This document shows positions 27,362 to 38,450 of a DNA stretch of 64,000 nucleotides, one piece after another. The stretch is from Rhizobacter sp. (GTDB lineage: Bacteria; Pseudomonadota; Gammaproteobacteria; Burkholderiales; Burkholderiaceae_C). Numbering within the stretch: the first letter of the stretch is position 1; every line of letters begins with the position of its first letter. Location: positions 36,077 to 100,076 of the forward strand of contig JANXWV010000119.1 in assembly GCA_025350965.1 (NCBI GenBank), written 5' to 3'. The notes beneath the pieces are model-generated. The model had not been told where the DNA came from, did not search any database, and worked only from the letters and a program-made list of their open reading frames with translations. The position numbers were made by a program, and so were the translations under genes.

Positions 27362-28406
27362 CCGTTTCGGCCATGCCCGCTGGGCCGAGGTGGCCACGAT
27401 GGTGGGCCCCGCGCTGCTGCTGTTCTTCGGCTTCGTGCTCGTGCCGTTCGTGATGGCGGTGGGCTTCAGCTTCACCAACGTCAAGCTGCTGCAAACCGAC
27501 CGCATCGAGTGGACTGGCCTCGACAACTACACCCGCATGTTTGCCATCAAGGTGGTCGAGGCGCCGCCTGCGGTCAACGCGGTCGAAGCGCACATCCCAT
27601 CGCGCCAATGGCGCCGGCTGAAGCGCGCCGAGCCCGCCGCGCACGAGGGCTACCAGTTCCTGACCGACGTGGCCTGGGGCGACACGCGCTACCTGATCGT
27701 GGCACGCGACCCACAGTTCCTGCGCTCGGTCGCGAACACCTTCCTGTTCGCGCTGCTGGTGGTGCCGATCCAGACAGCCCTCGCGCTGGCGATGGCGCTG
27801 TGGGTCAACCAGCACTTCCGTGGCCGGGTGGCGCTGCGCACGGTGTTCTTCTCGCCGGTAGTTACTTCGATGGTGGTGGTCTCGGCCGTCTGGGGGCTGA
27901 TCTTGCACACCGAGGCGGGCTTGGCCAATCAGGTGCTGCGCCAGGTGTTCGGCGAGAACGCGCCGCAGCCCGACTGGCTCGGCAACCCACGCGTCGCGAT
28001 GCTGTCGATCGCTATTATGTCGGCCTGGCAGGGCGCGGGCTTCCAGATGCTGATCTTTCTGTCGGGCCTGCAGGGCATCTCGATCGACCAATACGAAGCA
28101 GCCAGCGTGATGGGTGCTAACCGCTGCCAGAAGTTCATCTACATCACCCTGCCGGGCCTTCGACGCACACTGGTGTTCGTGGTGCTCTCGACCACGATCA
28201 TGGCGTTCGGCCTGTTCACGCAGGTCGACGTGCTCACCGGTGGTGGCCCGCAAGACGCTACCAGCACCATCATCTTCCACTCAGTGCGGGTGGGCTTTCG
28301 CGAACTGGACATTGCCTACGGCTCGGCGATGACGCTGTTCTTCTTCCTGTTCGTGTTGCTGATGTCCTTGGGGCAGAAGAAGATCATGGAAAGGCTGGGC
28401 GCATGA
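27345..28406 (+). CDS. Sugar ABC transporter permease (UgpA/MalF-like)
   Basis: EAASVMGANRCQKFIYITLPGLRRTL EAA loop; multiple TM. Confidence 0.92.
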   Translation: MASSPDRFGHARWAEVATMVGPALLLFFGFVLVPFVMAVGFSFTNVKLLQTDRIEWTGLDNYTRMFAIKVVEAPPAVNAVEAHIPSRQWRRLKRAEPAAHEGYQFLTDVAWGDTRYLIVARDPQFLRSVANTFLFALLVVPIQTALALAMALWVNQHFRGRVALRTVFFSPVVTSMVVVSAVWGLILHTEAGLANQVLRQVFGENAPQPDWLGNPRVAMLSIAIMSAWQGAGFQMLIFLSGLQGISIDQYEAASVMGANRCQKFIYITLPGLRRTLVFVVLSTTIMAFGLFTQVDVLTGGGPQDATSTIIFHSVRVGFRELDIAYGSAMTLFFFLFVLLMSLGQKKIMERLGA

Positions 28407-29287
28407 ACAGCAGTACCGGCTCCAGGCAGGTGGCGGCCACCGTGCTGCACACCGCGCTGATGCTGGTCGCCGGCATCGTGTTCGCGTACCCGTTGCTGTT
28501 CATGCTCGCGGCGGGCTTCAAGCCCGGCGATGCGATCTTCACCGAGCTGGGCAGCCCGACGGCACTGATCCCCGACGCGCGCTGGTCGTTGGCCAATTAC
28601 CGTGCGGTGTTCGAGAAAGGTTCCATCGGCCCGTACCTCATCAACTCGGGCGTGATTGCGGTGGTCACCGTGGTGGTCGGCATCTTCATCAACAGCGCAG
28701 CCGCATTCGCGCTGGCCAAACTGAAATGGCGGGGGCAGGGCGTGGTGATGACCTTGATCATCGCGCTGCTGATCGTGCCGTTCGAGGTGCTTGCCATCCC
28801 GCTGCTGCTGATCGTCTCGAAGCTGCCCTGGGTCGACTTCGCCAATGGTGGGTTGGCCACCGGCTGGCTCGACACCCTGCATGTCCAGATGGTGCCGTTC
28901 CTGGCGAATGCGTTCTGCGTCTTCCTGTTCTACCAGTTCTTTAAGGACGTGCCCGACGAGCTGGTCGAGGCCGGCCGGATGGACGGCGCCGGGGCGCTGA
29001 CGATCTACCTGCGCATCGTCATGCCGGTGTGCAAGCCGGTGATCGTGACGGCCGCGATCGTGCTCTTCCTCGGCATGTGGAATCAGTACCTGTGGCCGGT
29101 GATGACGGTGCACACCGCGCACGCCCGGCCTGTGATGGTGGGCCTGCAACAGTACTTCGGCCGCACCAACCAATGGGGCGAGATCATGGCCTACGCAACG
29201 GTCATCACTTTGCCTGTGCTGGTGTTCTTCCTCGTGTTCCAGAAACAGTTCATCCGCTCGGTTGTCGGCGCGGGCATCAAGGGCTGA
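28403..29287 (+). CDS. Sugar ABC transporter permease (UgpE/MalG-like)
   Basis: [28 protein letters not shown] loop; multiple TM; ATGA overlap. Confidence 0.92.
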   Translation: MNSSTGSRQVAATVLHTALMLVAGIVFAYPLLFMLAAGFKPGDAIFTELGSPTALIPDARWSLANYRAVFEKGSIGPYLINSGVIAVVTVVVGIFINSAAAFALAKLKWRGQGVVMTLIIALLIVPFEVLAIPLLLIVSKLPWVDFANGGLATGWLDTLHVQMVPFLANAFCVFLFYQFFKDVPDELVEAGRMDGAGALTIYLRIVMPVCKPVIVTAAIVLFLGMWNQYLWPVMTVHTAHARPVMVGLQQYFGRTNQWGEIMAYATVITLPVLVFFLVFQKQFIRSVVGAGIKG

Positions 29288-29318
29288 ACGCCCGCCAGCG
29301 CCCTGCTACCTGACGTGC

Positions 29319-29333
29319 TTGTCTATCGGTAGC
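29319..29333. promoter_or_regulatory. Third operator-like site TTGTCTATCGGTAGC
   Basis: TTGTCTATCGGTAG matches TTGTCTATCGATAG at 13 of 14 positions; about 30 bp upstream of the ATPase ATG. Confidence 0.6.
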
Positions 29334-29360
29334 TATTTTCGATCTTTCGCGAATCGACAC

Positions 29361-30403
<1,043 letters not shown>

Positions 30404-30407
<4 letters not shown>

Positions 30408-31963
30408 TCCCTGTCCCTCTTTCCCCGCAACCCGTGGTCTCGGAAGCCGAGACTTGGCGACCGCGCTTCCACTACACGCCGTCGCAACACTGGATGAACG
30501 ACCCGAACGGGCTGTGCTTCTTCGACGGCGAATACCATCTCTACTATCAGTACAACCCGCTCGGCATCGACTGGGGCCACATTAGCTGGGGCCATGCGGT
30601 CAGCACGGACTTAGCCACATGGCAGGAGCTGCCGGTGGCCATCGCAGACACCGACCGGTCGATGGCATTCTCGGGCTCGGTGGTCGTGGACCATGACAAC
30701 GCCGGCGGCTTCGCACTCGTGGGCGCGGCAGCGCCGGCACTGGTCGCCTTCTTCACGGGGTTCGACCCGGTCACGAAGATCCAGTCGCAACACCTCGCGT
30801 ACAGCCTGGATCGCGGGCGCAGCTACACCCGCTATGCCGGCAACCCGGTGATCGATATCGGCTCGACCGAGTTCCGCGACCCGAAGGTGTTCTGGTACGC
30901 GCCCAAACAGCGCTGGGTCATGCTGGTGGTGGCCGCGCTGCATCAGCAGGTGTGGTTCTACACGTCCACCGACCTCAGACAATGGGACAAGGTCTCAACC
31001 TTCGGGCCGGCGGGCTCGGCCGCCGGCAATATCTGGGAGGTGCCAGAACTGTTCGAGCTGCCGGTCGACGGCGACGCCGCGCATCGGCGCTGGGTGCTGG
31101 TCGTCTCGGTCAACCACGGCTCGCTGTGGGGCGGCAGCGGCGTGCAGTACTTCGTGGGCGACTTCGACGGCGAGTGTTTCGCGGCCGACCCCTCCGAGCC
31201 CGCCAATCCCGCGCCCGGCAGCAACGCGTTGCCCGCCATCGCCCACATCACGCTGTGGGCCGACCATGGGCGCGACTTCTACGCACCCATTACCTTCGCC
31301 AACCTGCCCGACGAGCGCGTGCTCTGGCTCGGCTGGGTCAGCAACTGGGACTACGCCCGCGCGCTGCCCACCCCCGCCTGGCGCGGCCAGCAATCGGGGG
31401 TGCGCCAACTCGACCTCGCTGCCACACCGAGAGGCACGCGGCTGCGCCAGCGCATGGCCGACGAGATGTTGGCGCTGGTCGAGCCCGAGGCCTGCGTCGC
31501 GCTGCGCGCCATGCCCGCCACTCGGGCAGCTGCCGGACTGGCCACTGCCAACGTCAACGAGCGGCAGTGCGTTGCCCGCCTGTCGGTGTTGGCGTCGAGC
31601 ATTGCAACGCCCATCGGTTTTGAACTGTTCAAAGGCAAGGCCGAAGCGGTGAAGGTGGGCTTCGACCCGCAGCAAAACACCTTCTTCGTCGACCGCCGTA
31701 CGGCGCTGCCGAAGTTCGCCGGCCAGTCGGAGCGCCACGATGCCCAACGGCTGCTCGATGCACGAGAGATCACGCTCGAAGCCTGGGTCGACGGCAGCGT
31801 GCTCGAGGTCTTCTGCGACGACGGTACCGTGGTGCTCACCGACCTGGTCTACGCCGAGATAGACGCCACCGGTGTGGGCCTGTTTCACGGCGCTGAGAAC
31901 CCGCAGGTCGAGCGGCTGGACGTGCACACCGTGCGCTCAACGCTGAAAGCGCCTACTGGATAG
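30404..31963 (+). CDS. GH32 beta-fructosidase / sucrose hydrolase, cytoplasmic
   Basis: [51 protein letters not shown]; no signal peptide. Confidence 0.93.
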
Positions 31964-32202
31964 CGCTACGGAAGTACGGTCTCCGCCGGCCCCGTATTTC
32001 TGCGCGCCGCATGCCAGCACCTCGGCCCCGGTCATATGGTAATTCTCAGACCAGAACCAAGCGAGCAGCGCATCGCGTTTGCGTGCCAGCAAGTTCTAAC
32101 TCAAGCTGCTCCGTAGCGGACCGTCGCTAGCACCCGCCTCTGGCCGAACTGCGACTCCCAAAAAACTTTCGGATCGCGGCCGTTTCGCACCTGTCGCATT
32201 CG

Positions 32203-32637
32203 TCAGCGCGTCTCACGCAGCGCAAGCAGCTTGATCTTGGCGCGCTGCGCATTCCGCCCCAGCGCATCGTCCAGCGTCGCGATGCGCTTCGCACCTGCGG
32301 CCTCGGCGCATGGAAGGTGCAACGCATCGCCGGCGCGCAAGGCGCTGGCGGCATCCATCACCAACTCGGCGGCGCGGTGGAAGTTGGCCGGAGTCACCGG
32401 AAGTAGTCGAAGGTCAGCCACCACCCTGCGCTCGAAGCGCGCCCAGGCGCTTTGCGCCTGCTGCGCGTTGACCACACCCGTGCGCTGCTTGATGCCCAGT
32501 GCGCTGGCGAACTCGGGAACGCACCAAGCTGCTGCGACCAGCTCGCTCTTCTCGCGCGCATACCAGCCGGCGGCGGCCAAGCTGTGCGGCTCGTGCAGCA
32601 ACAGCGGCACGAGCACGCTGGTGTCGACATAGACCAT
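32203..32637 (-). CDS. VapC-like PIN-domain toxin
   Basis: MVYVDTSVLVPLLLHEP, VPEFASALG, ALRAGDALHLPCAEAAGAKRIATLDDALGRNA. Confidence 0.88.
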   Translation of the reverse strand: MVYVDTSVLVPLLLHEPHSLAAAGWYAREKSELVAAAWCVPEFASALGIKQRTGVVNAQQAQSAWARFERRVVADLRLLPVTPANFHRAAELVMDAASALRAGDALHLPCAEAAGAKRIATLDDALGRNAQRAKIKLLALRETR

Positions 32638-32640
32638 GTG

Positions 32641-32874
32641 TCAGTACCGCGCCCTACTGCGCAGTTCCTGAATCACGGGCTCACTCATGGGCATGGCACT
32701 GCGGCTCTCCGTCAGCTCAATGGCAAAGGCCTTACGGTCCCACTGCGGGGGCCGAATGGACCAAGCGCCATGGACTGTGAGCTGCGCCTCGACCGTTGCG
32801 CCCACGCGCAGGCCAGGCCGCCGCACCACTTCGGCCGCGATTCTCAAGGCAAGGCGCGGGCCCGCCGGAGACAT
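32641..32874 (-). CDS. AbrB/MazE-like antitoxin, cognate of the adjacent PIN toxin
   Basis: LALRIAAEVVRRPGLRVGATVEAQLTVHGAWSIRP and RSAMPMSEPVIQELRSRARY; 3 bp upstream of vapC start. Confidence 0.75.
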   Translation of the reverse strand: MSPAGPRLALRIAAEVVRRPGLRVGATVEAQLTVHGAWSIRPPQWDRKAFAIELTESRSAMPMSEPVIQELRSRARY

Positions 32875-32964
32875 GTTCTTCCATCCCTGAAAGGCACGGC
32901 AGTCGGCCTCGAACGCGGCTAGTCTCACGCCACCGCTCCGCCCGGGGCTTCGCATGGAGAACGC

Positions 32965-33843
32965 ATGAGCGATTCAAACGCCTACATCCCCCCCAAGGTC
33001 TGGACCTGGCAACAAGGCAGTGGCGGCCAGTTCGCCAACATCAACCGCCCGGTGTCCGGCGCCACCTTCGAGCAAGACCTGCCTGTCGGCCGCCACCCCT
33101 TGCAGCTGTACTCGCTGGCCACGCCCAACGGCGTCAAGGTGACGGTGATGCTGGAAGAGCTGCTGGCGCTCGGCCACAGCGGCGCCGAATACGACGCCTG
33201 GCTCATCCGCATCAGTGAAGGCCAGCAGTTCGGCAGCGGCTTTGTGGCCGCCAACCCCAACTCGAAAATTCCCGCACTGGTGGACCGCAGCGGCGCCCAG
33301 CCCGTGCGCGTGTTCGAGAGCGGCGCGATCCTGCTGCACCTCGCCGAAAAGTTCGGTGCCTTCCTGCCCAGCGGCGCAGCGCGGGCCGAGGCCTTGAGCT
33401 GGCTGTTCTGGCAAATGGGCAGCGCGCCGTACCTGGGCGGTGGCTTCGGGCACTTCTACGCGTACGCGCCCAGCAAGATGGAATACCCCATCGACCGCTT
33501 TGCGATGGAAGTCAAACGCCAACTCGATGTGCTCGACCAGCGCCTCGCCCTCAACCCCTACCTCGCAGGGGACGACTACAGCATCGCCGACATCGCCGTG
33601 TGGCCCTGGTACGGCGCGTTGGCCAAAGGCCAGCTGTACAACGCCGGCGAGTTTCTGGACGTGGCCGCGTACACCCACGTGGTGCGCTGGGCGGACCAGA
33701 TCGCGCAACGCCCGGCGGCCAAGCGTGGGCGCATGGTCAACCGGGCCTGGGGGCCGCTCGATACGCAGCTCCACGAGCGCCACGAAGCCAGCGACTTCGA
33801 CACCCAGACCGAAGACAAAAAGCAAGCGACGAAAGCGAGTTGA
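32965..33843 (+). CDS. yghU: Glutathione-dependent disulfide-bond oxidoreductase
   Basis: YIPPKVWTWQQGSGGQFANINRPVSGATFEQDLPVGRHPLQLYSLATPNGVKVTVMLEE. Confidence 0.92.
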   Translation: MSDSNAYIPPKVWTWQQGSGGQFANINRPVSGATFEQDLPVGRHPLQLYSLATPNGVKVTVMLEELLALGHSGAEYDAWLIRISEGQQFGSGFVAANPNSKIPALVDRSGAQPVRVFESGAILLHLAEKFGAFLPSGAARAEALSWLFWQMGSAPYLGGGFGHFYAYAPSKMEYPIDRFAMEVKRQLDVLDQRLALNPYLAGDDYSIADIAVWPWYGALAKGQLYNAGEFLDVAAYTHVVRWADQIAQRPAAKRGRMVNRAWGPLDTQLHERHEASDFDTQTEDKKQATKAS

Positions 33844-33845
33844 AG

Positions 33846-34478
33846 ATGTTCACCCTCTACGACTGTTCCACCGCGCCCAGCCCGCGCCGTGCGCGCATCT
33901 TCCTGGCCGAAAAAGGGGTCGCCCACGCCACCGTTCAGGTCGACCTGCGCAGCGGCGAACAGCTCGGCGCGGCCTACCGGCTGATCAACCCGCAGTGCAC
34001 GGTGCCCGCCTTGCGCTGCGACGACGGTTTGCTGCTGACCGACAACGCCGCCATTGCCGCCTACCTGGAAGCGCGCTTTCCCGAACCGGCCCTGATGGGG
34101 GTCACGCCCGTAGAGAAGGCCGACATCGCCAGCTGGAATTGGCGCGTCGAGTTCGAGGGCCTTCTGGCGATTGCCGAGGCCCTGCGCAACAGCTCGCCGG
34201 CCATGGTGGACCGGGCGCTGCCCGGGCCGCACAACTACCCGCAAATCAACGAGCTGGCGCAGCGCGGTGTGGCCCGCGTGCAGCAGCTTCTGGTGACCTT
34301 GAACCGCCACCTCGAAGGCCGCGAGTTCGTGGCGGCCGGGCGCTTCAGCGTGGCCGACATCACTGCAGCGGTGGCCGTGGACTTTGCGCGGGTGGTCAAG
34401 GTCAAGCCCGGTGAGGCACACCCGCACCTGCTGCGTTGGCGGGAGCGAATGGCGGCAAGGCCGCCGATGACGCTGTAA
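33846..34478 (+). CDS. Glutathione S-transferase
   Basis: MFTLYDCSTAPSPRRARIFLAEKG, NPQCTVPALRCDDGLLLTDNAAIAAYLEARFPEPALMG. Confidence 0.92.
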   Translation: MFTLYDCSTAPSPRRARIFLAEKGVAHATVQVDLRSGEQLGAAYRLINPQCTVPALRCDDGLLLTDNAAIAAYLEARFPEPALMGVTPVEKADIASWNWRVEFEGLLAIAEALRNSSPAMVDRALPGPHNYPQINELAQRGVARVQQLLVTLNRHLEGREFVAAGRFSVADITAAVAVDFARVVKVKPGEAHPHLLRWRERMAARPPMTL

Positions 34479-34567
34479 CGGCCGCGCACCCGCCACGCGC
34501 CTGACTAGCCAACTGGCGCCCGGGCGGTCATGATCGACCGCACCCGCCAGAACCACGGACTTGCACT

Positions 34568-35335
34568 ATGGCCGCCGGCATCTTCATCAGTTATCGCCGC
34601 GACGAGTCGCGCCATGCCGCCGGGCGGCTGGCCGACGACTTGAGCCAGGCCTTCGGCGCAGAGCACATCTTTCGCGACATCGAAGGCATCGAGCTGGGTG
34701 TGGAGTTCGCCAAGTCCCTGGAGCAGGCGCTGGCGGCGTGTTCGGTGATGCTGGTGCTCATCGGCCCGCAGTGGCTGGGCATGCCCGACCGCAAGCGCGG
34801 CGGGCGGCGCCTGGACCAGGCCGACGACTGGATACGGCAAGAGATTGCCACTGCGTTGCGGCGCGATGTGCGGGTGGTGCCTGTGCTGCTGGAAGGCACC
34901 GCGTTGCCCGACGCCACCGAGCTGCCCGCCGACATCCGTTCGCTCGTGGCGCGGCAGGCCATGGAGCTGTCGGACGTGCGCTGGCGTGGCGACCTGCAGC
35001 GGCTGGTCGAGGCCTTGGCCAAACTGCCGGGCTTCAAAGACCAGCGCAAGATGGAGACCACGGGCATCAGCCGCAAGAAGCTCTGGTGGTGGGGCGCCGG
35101 CCTGGCCGTGCTGGCGGCCGGCGCGGTGCAGTCGGTGCTGGAAACATCGCAGCCCGCCGCGCCGCCGGTGCAGCAAGGCTTGCCTTCAGGCTACGGCATG
35201 CAAACCTGCGCTTGCCTGAACGGCCCCGCGCAGTTGGCGCCCGAAGCCCGCTGCGCCAGCGGTCAGGTGCGGATGAACGTGTGCACCATCGGGTGCCCGA
35301 ACGGCCAGCCGCAGGTGGCCTATGTGTGCCGGTGA
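34568..35335 (+). CDS. TIR-domain protein with TM helix and Cys-rich C-terminus
   Basis: IFISYRRDESRHAAGRLADDL, HIFRDIEGIELGVEF, VMLVLIGPQWLG, DDWIRQEIATAL; TM WWWGAGLAVLAAGAV; six-Cys tail. Confidence 0.85.
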   Translation: MAAGIFISYRRDESRHAAGRLADDLSQAFGAEHIFRDIEGIELGVEFAKSLEQALAACSVMLVLIGPQWLGMPDRKRGGRRLDQADDWIRQEIATALRRDVRVVPVLLEGTALPDATELPADIRSLVARQAMELSDVRWRGDLQRLVEALAKLPGFKDQRKMETTGISRKKLWWWGAGLAVLAAGAVQSVLETSQPAAPPVQQGLPSGYGMQTCACLNGPAQLAPEARCASGQVRMNVCTIGCPNGQPQVAYVCR

Positions 35336-35420
35336 CCATCGGTTCAACGCGAGCGGCTGTTCGCCACCGTCCAGTCGTACGGCGTGAAGCGCAGCGCGTA
35401 GTCGAGCGGCGCTGCTTGCC

Positions 35421-35657
35421 GTGTCGCACCAGGCCTGGTACGCGGCAGTGAACGCGCTGTTCGACCCGTTCAAGAAATTCACCGCCGACGACCGCGTGAT
35501 TCCTGCTGCGGGCAAAGACCGCATCCTCGGCGCCATCCACACCTGCCCGACCATGGGCGAGGCCAACAAGTCCGCCACCGGCAACTGGAAACGCGCGCAC
35601 GCGCCGCAGTGGGCGCTGGCATGTGCCGACCGGTTCCATGCGTGGCGGCGGGGGTAG
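35421..35657 (+). CDS. Small ORF of unknown function, possibly a gene fragment
   Basis: 78-aa ORF following an apparently decayed stretch; no family recognised. Confidence 0.3.
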   Translation: MSHQAWYAAVNALFDPFKKFTADDRVIPAAGKDRILGAIHTCPTMGEANKSATGNWKRAHAPQWALACADRFHAWRRG

Positions 35658-35666
35658 GCCGCTGGG

Positions 35667-35864
35667 TCAGTGGTGGTCGTCTTCGCGTTGACGCCGAACG
35701 ACGAGGATGTTGACCGTGGCTTGGCCCTCGATCTCATAGAGGGCGACACAGCCCGACCCTCGGCACGGCACGACCAGTTCGCGCACGAACGGGCTTTGAA
35801 GAACGGGCTTTGAAGAGCGGGCTTTGAAGTCACGCATCACCCGAGGCCTCGCGCAGGTCGGCAT
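35667..35864 (-). pseudogene. RelE/ParE-family toxin remnant (C-terminal part only)
   Basis: VRELVVPCRGSGCVALYEIEGQATVNILVVRRQREDDHH matches the RelE/ParE C-terminus; N-terminus missing or disrupted. Confidence 0.65.
35787..35828. repeat. Three tandem 14-bp repeats GAACGGGCTTTGAA
   Basis: Units at 35787-35800, 35801-35814, 35815-35828 (one substitution in the third). Confidence 0.95.
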
Positions 35865-35870
35865 CGGCTC

Positions 35871-36857
35871 TCAATCGAACACTGGCACAACGTCGTCCTT
35901 CAGCCGGCCGCGCGCATGCTCGTAGTCGGGCAGCACCGAGCGCACCACGTCCCAGAAGCGCGGGCTGTGGTTCATCTCGCGCAGGTGCGCGAGTTCGTGG
36001 GCCACCACGTAGTCGATGGTCGACATCGTGAAGTGAATGAGCCGCCAGTTCAGGCGGATCGAGCCATCAGCGCTGGCGCTGCCCCAGCGGGTTTGCGCTG
36101 ACGACAAACTGAGCCGTGTGTAGCGCACGCCGAGCTGCGCGGTGAAGTGCTGGCAGCGCTCTTCGAACACGCGCCGCGCCTGGCGCTGCAGCCAGCTCTG
36201 CACGCTGTCGCGGATCTGCGCGGCGGTCGCCGTGTGCGGCAAGCCGATGTGCAGCGTGAGGCGCGGCATGCCGGGCAGCGCGGCGGCGTCGGTGTTCAGC
36301 AACGCACCACCTTTCGTGGTGCCGGCGCGCGGGTCGAGCACCACGATCACAGGCTCGCCGAGGAAGGGGATCTGCGTGCCGTCGCGCCAGTCGACCTTCG
36401 CGGCCTGCAGGCGTTGCGCACGCTCCTGCTGCTCGGCGAGCTTGCGCAGGATCCACGCGCCCTTCTCGCGGAGTGCACTCTCGACGTCGCCGATGCCGAC
36501 CCACTTCGGCGCGTTCACGCTGAGGCCGTCGACGCCGACGATGAAGCCGATGCTGCGGCGCTTGGAGCGCTTGAATTCATAGGCCACGAGGTGGTCGCGC
36601 AGGACGATCTCGCGCGCGGCCTGCGGGTGGCGGAAAACGGCGGGGGCGAGCACGCTGTACAAGGTGGCGGAGGGGCCTGGGTTTGTTTGCGACTCGGGAG
36701 CCGCTGGCGGTTGCGTCGCCTGCCAGACGGGCGCTCGCGGCCGGGGTTGCGCCACCAGCACGTCGACTGCAACGGCAGCCGGTAGGGCGGCCGGCGCCGG
36801 CGCGTCACCGAACAGCTGCAGCTGCGAGGCGTCGGGGGCGGCGGCACGGCGCGTCAT
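35871..36857 (-). CDS. YgjP/SprT-like metallopeptidase (DUF45, M48-like)
   Basis: YVVAHELAHLREMNHSPRFWDVV zinc motif; RWGSASADGSIRLNWRLI. Confidence 0.9.
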   Translation of the reverse strand: MTRRAAAPDASQLQLFGDAPAPAALPAAVAVDVLVAQPRPRAPVWQATQPPAAPESQTNPGPSATLYSVLAPAVFRHPQAAREIVLRDHLVAYEFKRSKRRSIGFIVGVDGLSVNAPKWVGIGDVESALREKGAWILRKLAEQQERAQRLQAAKVDWRDGTQIPFLGEPVIVVLDPRAGTTKGGALLNTDAAALPGMPRLTLHIGLPHTATAAQIRDSVQSWLQRQARRVFEERCQHFTAQLGVRYTRLSLSSAQTRWGSASADGSIRLNWRLIHFTMSTIDYVVAHELAHLREMNHSPRFWDVVRSVLPDYEHARGRLKDDVVPVFD

Positions 36858-36868
36858 GGGCGCGGAGT

Positions 36869-37674
36869 TTAGCGGGGCGCTCCGCTCGTGCTGGCGTTGG
36901 CGCTGGCGTTGGCGCCGGTGCCGGTGCCGGTGCCGGTACCGCTGTAGGCCTCAGGGTCGAGGCGGTGCATTTCGGCTTCGATCCAGGCCTCCACCTCGCG
37001 CATCAGCTCGTCGGGCTCGCGGCCCGTGGTGGGGATGGGGTGGCCGATGGACACGTCGATCACTCCCGGGCGCAGCACGAAGCTCTTGCGCGGCCAGCAG
37101 CGCGCCGAGGTCACGGCAATGGGCACCACCGGCCGCCCGGTGGTGATGGCCAGCCGCGTGCCGCCGCTCTTGTAGGTGCCGCGCCCGCCGCGGGCCGCGC
37201 GCGTGCCTTCGGGAAACATGATGACCCAGTGGCCCTTGTCCATGAAGCGCTTGCCCTGCTCGGCCACCAGGTTCCAGGCCTGCGCGCGCTTGCTGCGGTC
37301 GATGTGGATCATGTCCATGCGCGCCATGGCCCAGCCGAAGAACGGGATGTAGAGCAGCTCGCGCTTGAACACGTAGCAAAGCGGGTGCGGCATGAGGCCG
37401 GGGAAGGCGAAGGTCTCCCAGGTCGACTGGTGTTTGGGCAGCAGCACCACCGGTGAGTCGGGCAGGCGCTCGAAGCCATGCAGCCGCGCATGCACGCCGC
37501 AAATCACCTTCGCGCCCCAGATGCTGGTGCGCAGCCAGCCCACGCACATCCAGTAGACGGTGTCGCCACGCACGAAGATGGAAACCAGCAGCACGGCCAA
37601 TGCCCACGGCACGACGGTGACCGCCATGAACAGCACGAACAGAACCGAGCGAATGGGGTTGAAGAAGGCGCGCA

Positions 37675-37675
<1 letters not shown>
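36869..37675 (-). CDS. plsC: 1-acyl-sn-glycerol-3-phosphate acyltransferase
   Basis: LLPKHQSTWET (HX4D-like), MFPEGTRAARGG, GRPVVPIAV; ATG at 37675. Confidence 0.9.
36890..36942. repeat. In-frame 6/12-bp tandem repeat in the plsC 3' end
   Basis: Repeated ctggcgttgg(cg) then ccggtg units encoding SGTGTGTGTGANASANASTSG. Confidence 0.85.
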
Positions 37676-38292
<617 letters not shown>

Positions 38293-38450
38293 GTTTGGGA
38301 CTCTTTGACGACCGCCGAAGCAGCGTGGATGACGTGCTCGAGTTGTTCGCGCGTCATGTGCGACGTGCCTCGCGCAAGAGTTCGCGGCGCGGCAAGAAGA
38401 CCTCGATTCGTCGCTGGCGATCCATGGTCGCGATTATCGGGTTTGCCGTG

